Shown here piece by piece: positions 1 to 8,964 of a stretch of DNA of 64,000 nt; position 1 is the first letter of the stretch; each line of letters opens with the position of its first letter. Location: assembly GCA_900314755.1 (NCBI GenBank), contig OMWH01000009.1, positions 124,001 through 188,000 on the forward strand, written 5' to 3'. The DNA is from an uncultured Prevotellaceae bacterium (GTDB lineage: Bacteria > Bacteroidota > Bacteroidia > Bacteroidales > Bacteroidaceae). A model generated the notes under the pieces. The model saw only the letters and a list, made by a program, of their open reading frames with translations, was not told where the DNA came from and did not search any database. The position numbers and the translations under genes are program-made.

Positions 1-128
1 GCACCACCAGCCTTCACTTCCTTAACAGGAATCGTCACAAAATTACCTTTAACGGTATAGTCCGCAGCCATCAGTGCCGCTACCATCAAAGACAGGACGC
101 CTGTCGTCATTACTCTTAAATTCTTCAT
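1..128 (-). CDS. N-terminus of a secreted protein, possibly a GH31 glycosidase (partial)
   Basis: Only the first 42 codons lie in the window; the gene runs off the left edge. The ATG (complement of 126-128) opens a hydrophobic signal peptide ending near Ala-Ala, followed by DYTVKGNFVTIPV. That opening resembles the N-terminal beta domain of Bacteroidales GH31 alpha-xylosidases or alpha-glucosidases. This is a weak inference from a dozen residues. Its position just downstream of a propeller sensor, in the same direction as GH5 and GH3 genes, fits a polysaccharide-degradation role. Any secreted beta-sandwich protein could start this way. Confidence 0.4.
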   Translation of the reverse strand, partial: MKNLRVMTTGVLSLMVAALMAADYTVKGNFVTIPVKEVKAGG

Positions 129-150
129 TTCGTGTTAATAGTTATACTTA

Positions 151-3100
151 TTATTCTATAATTTCCGCTTCTTCCACGACATCACCTGCCGGCAGTGTGA
201 TGACGAAGATGGAACCGCCACCAGGATTATCCTCCAGACGGATCGTCCCATGATGGGCATCCACCACCGCCTTCACCTTGTCAAGTCCGATTCCCTCACC
301 ATCGGGAACAGGATCAAAGAGGGTGTCCTTATACTGTTCCGGCACACCGATACCGTTGTCGGCTACCTGTATCTGCGCATCCCCATTCGCCATGCGGGCA
401 ACACCCACACTGATACGGCTTTCCGTAGGAGCAAACCGCACGGAATTGGTGAGCAGGATATTCAAAGCATCCCTCAACTTATCAGCATCGAACATCAACT
501 CTAACTGATTGACGGCAGTAACCACAGACAGTTTGAAAGGCAAGCTCTCATAACCCTTGAAATCCTTACAAACCTTTTTGATAAAAGCGACCACATCTGC
601 CTGCTGCATCTGAGTCTCCACTTTCTCATGCTCCACCACCTGACTGACATGCTGCTGTTCCTCCATCATCTTCTTACGCATATCAGCCATCCATGACAAC
701 TTCTCTGTCTCACGGCGCAGCGACTCTGCCTCCATACGGCGCTGTTGACGTTTCATAAACCACTTGCGCCAGAACCATGCCGCAACGGCAATAAGAAGCA
801 TATAGAGGAGTATCATCCAGCGGGTACGCCACAATGGCGGACGGATGGTGATGGCTATACGGCTCTCCTCTTTTCCCATGGTGCCGTCATCGTTGAGCAT
901 CCGCACACAGAGATAATAGAAGCCGGCGCGAAGACTCTGGTAGGTGATATTGGGATTGACCTCCTCGGTGCGCAGCCATTCTTCATTATAGCCTGCCATC
1001 TTATAGATAAAACGGGAACGGTTATGTACCTCACCGCTGTTACTTGCCAACTGGACCGTGAATTCCTCGTCGTATTTAAGACTCAGTTCCCGGCAGTCAT
1101 CCAGTGCCTCACTCAAGATGACATGCCCGTCAATTTCCTCACCCACGGCAACCTCACGACCTCTGATTTTCAGTCCGCTGAATACCGGTACTTCCTTCAC
1201 ACGTCCCTTTCCCATCTGACGGAGATTGAGTATATCCAGACCGCCCTGTCCTCCTACCAGCACCTTACCGTCGGAAGTATAGCAGACCGAGCGCTGGTTA
1301 TAAGGAGCACCGCGCAAGCCATCACGGTTATTGAAACTGCGGACGACAAAATTCCATTTGTTCCCGAGAGTCTTCTGCGGCACGACATTGGTAACACCAT
1401 GATCCGTGACCAGCCACATCGTGTGACGCTCATCCTCGACGATTCCATTGACAGTAGAGCCGAACATTCCCGACCGCATGTCGATGAGATACAGCAGGTT
1501 GGTCTTGGGGTCCCAGATAGTCGCACCAGAGGCAGAGCCTTGCCATGACAACCCGCGACTGTCCTGCATGGCATTGATGGAGTTCAGCGTGACATTGATC
1601 TCATTCTGGTCGTCGGGGAATTGACGGTTGATGACTTTCTTTGTCTTGGGGTTGATAATGGAATAGAACACAGAATGGGATACCATCAGCCACCCTTTCT
1701 GTGTCATCGTTATCGTTGAGACATAATCACTGGGAAGGATGGAGTTCTTGGTATTGATAGGCTCGTCAAAACGCTCCGTCCGAGGGTCGAAACGCTGAAC
1801 GCCACCGCCCAGCGTACCCAGCCACAGATAGCCCCATTGGTCTTCACAGATTGTCCATATATTATCATTGACAAGGTCTGTGGACTTGCCGGTGGCACGA
1901 TAGTTGGTCACCTGTCCGTTCTTGATATGTATCAGACCTCCCTCATAAGTGCCGAACCACACAGAACCGTCACGGGCAGTCAGGGAGCCTACCATGGTAT
2001 TGGAGCCGATACCGCTGTTTGCCTTGTCATAGATTACCTGTTCCCCTGTCTGCGGATGATAACAGATAATTCCCTTGTCGTTGGTGCCTAACCAATAATT
2101 ACCCGCCTTATCGGTACAAATGGTGTTGATATTCCCCAGTTCAATGTTACGGAAATTAGAACCGCTCTCCATGTAACAGTTGACACCATTCATATAGGTG
2201 CCCAGCCACATACGCTCCAACTTGTCACGGTAGATGAAGCGGATGGTATTGTCGCTGATGGACGTCTCTTCCCGCTTATCATTCAGGAACTGCCGGATCT
2301 CTTTTGTCTTACGGTCTACCAGTATCAGTCCATGGTGGTCAGTGGCTATCCATAACCGTCTCTGCTTGTCAACGGCGACATCCCATACACTCTGCACCTC
2401 GCCGGTATCTTCAATGCCCCAGCTATGTAGAAGGTCCGGCAGGGAATGATACCATTTCCCGGTGCCATTCAGCAGGATAAAGGTGGACTGCGTAGTGATG
2501 GCGTACAGATTACCATAGCTGTCTGTCCGCAACTTACAGTCCTGGTTATTCACCATCTTGAGTCTGCGGAGATGATCACTCTTCCAGCTGATCCAGTCTT
2601 TCTCACGATTGAAACAGATAATCTCACCGTTGAACGAGGAGACCATCACGCTCTTGCCATACTCAGTAAACCCGGAAACACCAAAGTCATTGTTAAACTC
2701 CTGACGACCATAGCCGAAACGGTACTGCTTCAGCTTTCCCGTACGGGGACTGTAATGCCAGAAGCCCTCATCAAAGGTCTTCACCCAGAAGTCTTTCTTG
2801 GAGTCAATGAACAGGCGCTCGATACCTCCTTTTATCCCATGCTTGCGCAACCACACCTCCGGATGACGGTCGAAAGTCTCTGTCACCGGGTCATAAACAG
2901 TATAATTCATGCTCTGGCGCAACCATAACTTACCGTCATACGCCTCATATATCTCATCCACATAGTTATTACGCAGCGTCGTGGTATCTTTCGGGAAAGA
3001 ATAGAAAGTCTTGAAGCGATAACCGTCATAGCGGTTCAGTCCATAGGGCGTTCCGAACCACATCATGCCCTTTGAGTCACGCATGATGCATAACAGCTGA

Positions 3101-3216
3101 GAATTACTTAATCCATCACGGGTATCCAGACGACTGAACTTTATATCTCCGATAGCAGCACTGGCAGGTGCCATCACACCAACCATCAACCACATGAGTA
3201 CAAGTAGCTTCTTCAT
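151..3216 (-). CDS. Two-component propeller sensor kinase lacking the phosphoacceptor helix
   Basis: The 1021-residue protein has a signal peptide (1-20), a periplasmic propeller of repeated W-x-G-T and D-x-x-G-x-x-W strands (about 25-680), a Y_Y_Y domain (about 690-790) and one membrane helix near 800-820. A HATPase_c domain follows, with N-box LNILLTNS, G1 DNGIGV and G2 GEGIGL. This is the front half of the hybrid sensors that detect oligosaccharides in Bacteroidales. Two things are missing. There is no receiver or AraC output, and the HisKA H-box (normally F-x-N-x-S-H-E-x-R-T-P-L) is absent: a short charged helix leads straight to the VAFIKKVCKDF segment that normally follows the helical hairpin. 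It should bind ATP but may not autophosphorylate. The nearest possible output protein is the LuxR-type regulator near 6 kb. Confidence 0.88.
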   Translation of the reverse strand: MKKLLVLMWLMVGVMAPASAAIGDIKFSRLDTRDGLSNSQLLCIMRDSKGMMWFGTPYGLNRYDGYRFKTFYSFPKDTTTLRNNYVDEIYEAYDGKLWLRQSMNYTVYDPVTETFDRHPEVWLRKHGIKGGIERLFIDSKKDFWVKTFDEGFWHYSPRTGKLKQYRFGYGRQEFNNDFGVSGFTEYGKSVMVSSFNGEIICFNREKDWISWKSDHLRRLKMVNNQDCKLRTDSYGNLYAITTQSTFILLNGTGKWYHSLPDLLHSWGIEDTGEVQSVWDVAVDKQRRLWIATDHHGLILVDRKTKEIRQFLNDKREETSISDNTIRFIYRDKLERMWLGTYMNGVNCYMESGSNFRNIELGNINTICTDKAGNYWLGTNDKGIICYHPQTGEQVIYDKANSGIGSNTMVGSLTARDGSVWFGTYEGGLIHIKNGQVTNYRATGKSTDLVNDNIWTICEDQWGYLWLGTLGGGVQRFDPRTERFDEPINTKNSILPSDYVSTITMTQKGWLMVSHSVFYSIINPKTKKVINRQFPDDQNEINVTLNSINAMQDSRGLSWQGSASGATIWDPKTNLLYLIDMRSGMFGSTVNGIVEDERHTMWLVTDHGVTNVVPQKTLGNKWNFVVRSFNNRDGLRGAPYNQRSVCYTSDGKVLVGGQGGLDILNLRQMGKGRVKEVPVFSGLKIRGREVAVGEEIDGHVILSEALDDCRELSLKYDEEFTVQLASNSGEVHNRSRFIYKMAGYNEEWLRTEEVNPNITYQSLRAGFYYLCVRMLNDDGTMGKEESRIAITIRPPLWRTRWMILLYMLLIAVAAWFWRKWFMKRQQRRMEAESLRRETEKLSWMADMRKKMMEEQQHVSQVVEHEKVETQMQQADVVAFIKKVCKDFKGYESLPFKLSVVTAVNQLELMFDADKLRDALNILLTNSVRFAPTESRISVGVARMANGDAQIQVADNGIGVPEQYKDTLFDPVPDGEGIGLDKVKAVVDAHHGTIRLEDNPGGGSIFVITLPAGDVVEEAEIIE

Positions 3217-3261
3217 ATAGCAAATTTTTTCGTTATCATTACATCACAAGGTTAGTATGTG

Positions 3262-3293
3262 CAAAAATACACTTTTTCCGCCACACTACCAAA
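3262..3293 (-). promoter_or_regulatory. Bacteroidetes-type promoter of the propeller sensor gene
   Basis: On the minus strand TTTG (3290-3293) is followed after 20 bp by TATTTTTG (3262-3269), matching TTTG-N19/20-TAnnTTTG. The sensor ATG is at 3216, giving a leader of about 40 nt. Confidence 0.6.
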
Positions 3294-3318
3294 TAAAACG
3301 CAGGATTTTTCAAAAACG

Positions 3319-4548
3319 TCAGTCTGGCCATTGGGCGGATTGCACACCTTCCGCAATACCGTCCACCGCCGCTTGGTTGAAGATTTTCAGATGAGCACGG
3401 TCAATGAGGGTCATCGTCCCCTTCTCACCATGCTGCTGGATGGAGTTAATATCCCACACCATCGGCACACAGCCATTGGAGATGGCTTTCCGGGTGACAT
3501 CTTTGAACCATGCCTTGATGGAGGCATCATGCTCTTTCTGATGACTGCCCACCTCACGCCATTGGGCACCATACTCACCCAGCACGACGGGATAGCCCTG
3601 GTCATAGAATTTCTTTTTCATCGCCGCGAACTGCTTAGCCGTCCAGTCCTCCTCGCCCCATTGACAGTTATGGTCATCGCCTGCCACATGGTGCGACTGT
3701 CCCCAGAACCACTTTCCTCCTTCTTCCTGTCCGCAGAAATCCCAGGGGTCGTAATAATGCACCTCCACCATGAGCCTGCCCTTTCCCGCAGGGTCATCGG
3801 GCATCGTGAAATGTATCTTCTCGTCGACAGCTGAGGAAATATTGATTCCGGGTGTCTGTACCACCAATATACGCTTTTTATTCTTCCCTCCCGCACGGCG
3901 GACAGCATCCACAAAGGCTTGATTATAACGCTGCAGGACTGGTGTCAGCTCCTGGTGCCGCCCATGGAAGAGGTTATATTGCTGGAACGGTTCGTTAAGA
4001 CCGGCGAAAAGCAGGTGCTCGTCATAGTCTTTGAAGGCATTGGCAATCTGCGTCCACAGTTCCTGCAGGCGCTGTATCTTGGCACGAATGGTCTGCTCGT
4101 CCACCTTCTCATAGTTCTTGTCCGTCTTGCTGAAACCCTTCACCTCTATCCATCCATTGTCCCAATGGTCATTCAGGACCACATATAGTCCGCATCCGAT
4201 ACAAGCATCGACAATTTCCTTTACACGGGCGAGCCACTGGGGGTCAATCCGTCCCTGCTGATCTGAATGGATATCCCAGGAGCAAGGGATGCGGACTGAG
4301 CGGAAGCCCTGCGACTGGACGAAACTGATGATTTCCTGTGTTGTCTTCGTCGTTTGCCAAGATGTCTCAGCAGCCAGTCCGTCCCCTGTCGCCTCCATGG
4401 TATTGCCCAGGTTCCAGCCGGGATACATCCGTGAGGCGACGGACTGGGCTGTATTGGAATATTCTTTACTTTTCTGCTGTCCCTTTACCGACTGACAAAG
4501 GAAAGGCAGACTGACGCATGCGATGATAAGCAATAACCTTGTTTTCAT
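3319..4548 (-). CDS. Secreted GH5 family endo-beta-glucanase
   Basis: The 409-residue protein has a signal peptide (about 1-23) and a single GH5 barrel. Recognisable GH5 signatures are GWNLGNTMEA near the first strand, SVRIPCSW, the acid/base glutamate in AGLNEP and the nucleophile glutamate in VVLGEYG. It should cut internal beta-1,4 linkages of glucans or xyloglucan. The WNLGNT start recalls subfamily GH5_4, but I cannot assign a subfamily by eye. Its ATG overlaps the stop of the upstream LacI gene by 4 nt, so the two are probably co-transcribed and the enzyme is under that regulator. No carbohydrate-binding module or sorting tail is visible. Confidence 0.9.
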   Translation of the reverse strand: MKTRLLLIIACVSLPFLCQSVKGQQKSKEYSNTAQSVASRMYPGWNLGNTMEATGDGLAAETSWQTTKTTQEIISFVQSQGFRSVRIPCSWDIHSDQQGRIDPQWLARVKEIVDACIGCGLYVVLNDHWDNGWIEVKGFSKTDKNYEKVDEQTIRAKIQRLQELWTQIANAFKDYDEHLLFAGLNEPFQQYNLFHGRHQELTPVLQRYNQAFVDAVRRAGGKNKKRILVVQTPGINISSAVDEKIHFTMPDDPAGKGRLMVEVHYYDPWDFCGQEEGGKWFWGQSHHVAGDDHNCQWGEEDWTAKQFAAMKKKFYDQGYPVVLGEYGAQWREVGSHQKEHDASIKAWFKDVTRKAISNGCVPMVWDINSIQQHGEKGTMTLIDRAHLKIFNQAAVDGIAEGVQSAQWPD

Positions 4549-5579
4549 GATGACGGTTTGTTTTTGGCAGAGGTGTCCCGAATGACCAACTGCTGAGGTA
4601 CGATTTTCTTATATACATTAGTATCTCCTTGTATATGACGGAGTAACAGCTGACAAGCGGTAGTTCCCATCAGGTACGACTGGTCCTGGATAGCAGACAG
4701 ACGGGGAGTCACATAGGCTGCATGGGCATCATCCGTGAAACCGATCAGGGCAACGTCCTCGGGAATGCGGAGCCCCTGCTGCTTGATAGCGGTAAAAGCG
4801 GCGAAAGTAATGATGTCGTTGAAGGCAAGAATGGCATCAGGACGGTTTTCCATCTGCAACAATCTCGTGGTGGCATCCAGTGCCACCTGATAGTCTATCT
4901 TATTACATGTCACCAGCTCGCGGTCTATCGGGATGCGGTTCTCCCGCAAAGCCTCCAGATAGCCGTGCTTGCGGCGCTGCACCATATCCAGGTGATTAGG
5001 ACCGCCGATAAAGGCGATACGCCGACTGCCTGTATCTATCAGATGCTGCGTCGCCATCTGCGCCGCCTCATCACCATTGGCGGTCACACTGGAGAACCTG
5101 TCTGACAGACAAGTACGCCCGAAGAACACCAAGGGGATGCCCATCTCGGAGATCTCCTCGAAATGGCTGTAATCAGTGGTCGTCTGGGAAAGACAAGCGA
5201 CGATGCCCTCCACATGCAGACTGATGAAGTTGTCGATGACATTCGCCTCCGTGTCGCAATTCTCATGACTATTGGCGCTGATGACGCTATATCCTGCCCT
5301 TCTCGCCTCATCCTCAATACCGTCCAGGACGGCAGCATAATAATGAGTGACCAGATTAGGCACTACTACACCTATTATTTTAGGGGCTTCCTTACGGAGA
5401 CTCTGTGCAAACGGATTGGGGCGATAGTTCATTTTCTTCGCCAGCTCCTTCACTTTCTTCTGCATTTCCTCACCGATCTCCGTAGAGCTGCGCAGGGCAC
5501 GGCTCACGGTGGCGATACTGACATTCAGCTCTTTTGCCAGGTCTTTTAAGGAGGTCCTATGTTGTTTCTTACTATTCAT
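4545..5579 (-). CDS. LacI family transcriptional regulator
   Basis: The 344-residue protein begins with the LacI helix-turn-helix (SLKDLAKELNVSIATVSRAL, residues 8-27) and continues as a periplasmic-binding-like sugar domain (about 62-335). The reading frame opens 30 codons further upstream, but I chose the ATG at 5579: it places the helix-turn-helix at the usual N-terminal position and lies 6 nt after a promoter -7 box. The gene shares 4 nt with the GH5 gene that follows. A LacI-type palindrome overlaps the promoter -33 box (5612-5625), so autoregulation is likely. The effector is probably an oligosaccharide released by the local glycosidases (inference). Confidence 0.92.
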   Translation of the reverse strand: MNSKKQHRTSLKDLAKELNVSIATVSRALRSSTEIGEEMQKKVKELAKKMNYRPNPFAQSLRKEAPKIIGVVVPNLVTHYYAAVLDGIEDEARRAGYSVISANSHENCDTEANVIDNFISLHVEGIVACLSQTTTDYSHFEEISEMGIPLVFFGRTCLSDRFSSVTANGDEAAQMATQHLIDTGSRRIAFIGGPNHLDMVQRRKHGYLEALRENRIPIDRELVTCNKIDYQVALDATTRLLQMENRPDAILAFNDIITFAAFTAIKQQGLRIPEDVALIGFTDDAHAAYVTPRLSAIQDQSYLMGTTACQLLLRHIQGDTNVYKKIVPQQLVIRDTSAKNKPSS

Positions 5580-5585
5580 CAAGTG

Positions 5586-5625
5586 CAAAATTACACCTTT
5601 TTTCTGATTTACGCAAACGTTTACG
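5586..5625 (-). promoter_or_regulatory. lacI-GH5 operon promoter with overlapping LacI-type operator
   Basis: The minus strand carries TTTG (5614-5617), a 20 bp spacer and TAATTTTG (5586-5593). The palindrome CGCAAACGTTTACG (5612-5625), centred on AACGTT as in LacI/PurR-family operators, covers the -33 box. Bound repressor would block RNA polymerase. Only 6 nt separate the -7 box from the chosen ATG, so the mRNA is close to leaderless. Confidence 0.65.
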
Positions 5626-5655
5626 GAACTTTTTTCGAACTTTTTTATGCTTTTT

Positions 5656-5687
5656 CTTGCAGGTTTCAAAAATATTACTTATCTTTG
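5656..5687 (+). promoter_or_regulatory. Promoter of the 5.7 kb small RNA candidate
   Basis: TATCTTTG at 5680-5687 matches the -7 consensus. CTTG at 5656-5659 is a three-of-four -33 match with a 20 bp spacer. The promoter points away from lacI into a stretch with no credible ORF. Confidence 0.5.
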
Positions 5688-5691
5688 CATC

Positions 5692-5777
5692 GTGAATTCA
5701 GAATGAGTAATGAATAGTTGATAATAAGTTAGTTAGAAAGGGAGTAGGAGTTGTCGTGAGACAGTTCCTACTTTTTT
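5692..5777 (+). ncRNA. Candidate small RNA of about 85 nt (promoter to terminator, no ORF)
   Basis: Transcription from the TATCTTTG box would start near 5692 and meet a strong intrinsic terminator. That terminator is a 13 bp stem (5743-5755 with 5760-5772, two G-U pairs), a GTGA tetraloop and five T residues. The enclosed sequence has no plausible coding frame. Both neighbours lie on the minus strand, so this is not the leader of a gene. I cannot match it to a named RNA family. The rest of the spacer to 5953 shows nothing I can call. Confidence 0.5.
5743..5777 (+). terminator. Rho-independent terminator with GNRA loop
   Basis: A 13 bp stem with loop GTGA is followed directly by T residues 5773-5777. 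It ends the small RNA candidate. Confidence 0.75.
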
Positions 5778-5953
5778 ATGCTCCATTATTTGGTAAACAC
5801 AGAGGTACTGAAACACGGAGAATTAATAAATAGACTCTGTAACTATGCATGTAAACAGGGAAACTTCTTGACAAAAAACCATAAAACAACACGGCTACAA
5901 AGATACGGCAAAAGGCGTGAACACAAGAAAAAGACGGCAACAAATATCAATAG

Positions 5954-6595
5954 TCAGATATAGTATTCCGCTGAGTCGACAAGTCCTGCCCGCAAGGCAT
6001 ATTTGGTTGCTTCATGGACATTGTTGACCCCTATCTTACGGAAGATGTTCTTGCGATGGGTATTGACGGTATGGAAACTGGAGAAGCGGTGCTCGGCAAT
6101 CTCCTTGGTAGTCTGTCCCAAGGCGATATCCTTCAATATCTCGACCTCCGTCGGGGTCAGTCGCACATCCTCCTCCACCTTATTGACCTGTGGTGCCAAT
6201 AAGAGTTCTGCCATTCGCTGACAGATATACCGCTGATGACGCTGCCCGAAGAGGAGACACTCCCTGATCTCCTGCAAGGGTGACTCTTTCAGCAGGATAC
6301 TGAAACGCGGGGCAATCGCCAACACCCGACGGACGAAATCACTGGAGAGGTCGACACTGAACAATATCCACTGTACCTGCGGGAAGCGCTGATACAGGAT
6401 TTCCAGTTCCTCCACGTCATTGATGTCGAAGAGCGTATAGTCCAGTACCACCACAGCATCGGGATGCGCTTTCAACTGCTCGATGAGTTCCGCCTTGTCC
6501 TCGGCACGACGCATCTCTGTCTGGTCAATACCCTGGCAGACATACATCATCCCCGCCCTGGTGATATCGTAATTATCGGCTAATGCAACGTACAT
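5954..6595 (-). CDS. LuxR-type response regulator
   Basis: The 213-residue protein has a receiver-like N-terminal half (about 1-120) and a LuxR/GerE helix-turn-helix at the C-terminus (about 145-205; LTPTEVEILKDIALGQTTKE and HTVNTHRKNIFRKIGV). The putative phosphoacceptor is the Asp of VVVLDYTLFD, and LLKESP supplies the conserved Lys. Only one of the usual two N-terminal acidic residues is clear (ALADN), so phosphorylation may be atypical. It starts 4 nt after the stop of the GH3 gene and is probably in that operon. No kinase is adjacent; the propeller sensor 3 kb away is a possible partner (inference). Confidence 0.88.
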   Translation of the reverse strand: MYVALADNYDITRAGMMYVCQGIDQTEMRRAEDKAELIEQLKAHPDAVVVLDYTLFDINDVEELEILYQRFPQVQWILFSVDLSSDFVRRVLAIAPRFSILLKESPLQEIRECLLFGQRHQRYICQRMAELLLAPQVNKVEEDVRLTPTEVEILKDIALGQTTKEIAEHRFSSFHTVNTHRKNIFRKIGVNNVHEATKYALRAGLVDSAEYYI

Positions 6596-6599
6596 ACTC

Positions 6600-8933
6600 T
6601 TAAAGATTCTCAGAGAAATAATGGTCTCTGATGGGTTTAACGACAGGCTCCCCTGTCAGGGTTACTGTTTCCTGCAGTTTAATGTCGGCAGAGGAAGCCC
6701 CCACCTTGACGACAAACTTGCCCGGACGGATATTCCACTGACGCTCGCCCTCATGGGAATAGAAGCCAAACTGGTCTGTGTGCAGTTTCACACGTACCGT
6801 CTTACACTCACCCGGTTTCAGGGACACACGTGCAAATCCCTGCAACTGGATGGGACGTATCTGTTGCCCGGGAGCCGTGGGACTCAGATAGACCTGTGCG
6901 ATCTCGTCGGCAGCCATCTTACCTGTATTCCTCACCTCAAAGCTCACGTTGACACCTTCCGCCGTGGTGGAGACCTCCTTGTCGACCGTCAGGTTCTGAT
7001 AGGCGAAGGTAGTGTAGGACAGTCCATAGCCGAAATGCCACTGGACACGAGGGTCTTTCTCAGCAGAATAGTTATAGCAGACGGGACCGTTAATCTCCGT
7101 ATTGGGATAGCAGACCGACAGCTTTGCCGAGGGCGACACCTTACCATAGAGGATGTCGGCAACGGCATTGCCACCCTCCTCACCAGGATACCATGCCTGG
7201 ATGACGGCGGCACATCGCTCGGCAAGACCGGACACCACCTGTGCCCTGCCACCGAAGATCACCAGCACGACGGGTTTACCCGTCTTGATGAGCGCCTCGA
7301 CGAACTCTTCCTGCTTTCCTGGCAGACGGAGTCCCTGGCGGTCACGGTTCTCACCGCACAGCATCACGTTCTCGCCTACGGCAGCGACGATGACATCACA
7401 CTGCTGAGCCATCTGCAGTGCCTCCTGCCTGTCGGCTTTCTCACCGGCATCCACCTTACGGTGCAGGAGTTCGTACTCCCAGGCACGGGCATCACCAGCC
7501 TCCCCATATTTCGTCTCTATCTCCTCTGTCCAGTCACAACCGCGGGAGTACATCAGGTTAACACCCTCCGGTTTCTGTTTCGTCATACCCTCCAGCAGTT
7601 TCACGATATGCGGATTGTCCTGAACTTGCTCCATTCTTTTCCAGAAAAACGACATGGCGGGATAGGTATAGTCTCCGCACATCGCCCAGATGCTGTTGGC
7701 ATTAGGACCGGTCAGCAGGATATTCCTGACATCTTTCAAGGGCAGTACCCCATTGTTCTCCAGGAGCACCACCGACTGCGTGGCGATATCATAAGCGGTC
7801 TTGCGCTCCTCTGGCGTGTCGAGGACGATCTTCTCAGTGGAATAGAGATAAGCATCCTTGTCGAAAAGACCAGCACGGAACTTATGACGCAGCACGTCCT
7901 TCACGGCACGCTCAAAGACCTCTGGCTTTACCAGTCCCTTTTTGAGAGCCTCGGGCAGGCTCTTATAGTCAGAACCTGTAGGGAAGTCGACATCATTACC
8001 GCCATTGATTGCCGCGGCGGCTTTCTGCACGCTGTTCTCCAGACCGGGAATCTGGTCGATAGCGGTATAGTCGCTTACCACCATACCGTCAAAGCCGAGA
8101 TAGCCACGCAGGATGTCGTTCAGTATCTCACCATTGGCGACACAGTTGGTGCCATGAACAGCATGATAGCCGGGCATGACCACTTTACTGCCTGCCTGAC
8201 GGATCATCGCCTCATGGGGAAGGAGTATCTCCTCCATCATCTCCTTCTCGTCAGCATCACCACCGCCTCCATAGCCGAGATAATGCTTCGAGCAAGCCCC
8301 TACCCCTTTCCGCAGGTCACCCTGCTGGAGTCCTTTGACAAAGGCGGTACCCATCACTGCCGACAGATAGCCATCCTCTCCATACGACTCCTCCAAGCGG
8401 TTGAAGCTGGGGTTACGGCACACATCAACCATCGGTGACAGGGCAAGGATGCCGCCCATCCGCCGCAGTGCCGTTGCCGTCTGCCGCGTCTTCTGCTCAG
8501 CGAGTTCCGGATTGAAGGAACATGCCTGTCCTATCTGTTGGGGATAGATGGTGGCACCCAGTGTGTTGACACCCGTCAGCACTTCTTCATGGAAGAGGGC
8601 TGGAATACCGTTAGGTGTATTCTTCATCAGCCAGTCCTGCATAGCGGCGACACGGTCGCGCAACTCATTAGGGTCTCTGGGCTGCTGCATACAGAACTGC
8701 GAGAAATGACCGATGCCGTTGGGAATCAGTTCCCGGCACTTTGCCGTATCCAGCTTTCCCTGCTCGTCGAAGAACACGTCGAGATAAATGCTTTGCAGTT
8801 GTGCCACACGCTCTTCCTGCGACATCCTGCCATACAGTTCATCCACCTGCTGCTCAACATCAGCATTCTGCTTACAACTCATCAAGGTCACAGACGAAAC
8901 AGCCATCATCATTCTTACAATTTTTCCTAACAT
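6600..8933 (-). CDS. GH3 family beta-glucosidase/xylosidase lipoprotein
   Basis: From the ATG at 8933 the protein has 777 residues. It has a lipoprotein signal with lipobox LMSC, an N-terminal GH3 barrel with the nucleophile Asp in GFDGMVVSDY, the alpha/beta C-terminal domain (CGENRDRQGLRLPGKQ) and a fibronectin-III-like tail (GYGLSYTTFAYQNL onward). It should remove terminal beta-linked glucose or xylose from oligosaccharides at the cell envelope, completing the work of the GH5 enzyme. The frame extends 9 codons further upstream, but the later start gives a better signal peptide. It is followed at 4 nt by the LuxR-type regulator. Confidence 0.9.
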   Translation of the reverse strand: MLGKIVRMMMAVSSVTLMSCKQNADVEQQVDELYGRMSQEERVAQLQSIYLDVFFDEQGKLDTAKCRELIPNGIGHFSQFCMQQPRDPNELRDRVAAMQDWLMKNTPNGIPALFHEEVLTGVNTLGATIYPQQIGQACSFNPELAEQKTRQTATALRRMGGILALSPMVDVCRNPSFNRLEESYGEDGYLSAVMGTAFVKGLQQGDLRKGVGACSKHYLGYGGGGDADEKEMMEEILLPHEAMIRQAGSKVVMPGYHAVHGTNCVANGEILNDILRGYLGFDGMVVSDYTAIDQIPGLENSVQKAAAAINGGNDVDFPTGSDYKSLPEALKKGLVKPEVFERAVKDVLRHKFRAGLFDKDAYLYSTEKIVLDTPEERKTAYDIATQSVVLLENNGVLPLKDVRNILLTGPNANSIWAMCGDYTYPAMSFFWKRMEQVQDNPHIVKLLEGMTKQKPEGVNLMYSRGCDWTEEIETKYGEAGDARAWEYELLHRKVDAGEKADRQEALQMAQQCDVIVAAVGENVMLCGENRDRQGLRLPGKQEEFVEALIKTGKPVVLVIFGGRAQVVSGLAERCAAVIQAWYPGEEGGNAVADILYGKVSPSAKLSVCYPNTEINGPVCYNYSAEKDPRVQWHFGYGLSYTTFAYQNLTVDKEVSTTAEGVNVSFEVRNTGKMAADEIAQVYLSPTAPGQQIRPIQLQGFARVSLKPGECKTVRVKLHTDQFGFYSHEGERQWNIRPGKFVVKVGASSADIKLQETVTLTGEPVVKPIRDHYFSENL

Positions 8934-8964
8934 ACACCTTATTATATTATATATGGGCAAAACA

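Noticed and set aside
5778-5963. 61-codon plus-strand ORF
   Set aside because: It begins inside the terminator of the small RNA candidate, has no motif, and looks like an AT-rich chance frame.
6621-8438. 605-codon open frame on the plus strand
   Set aside because: It is the antisense shadow of the GH3 gene; the minus-strand frame has full family motifs and the plus-strand product has none.
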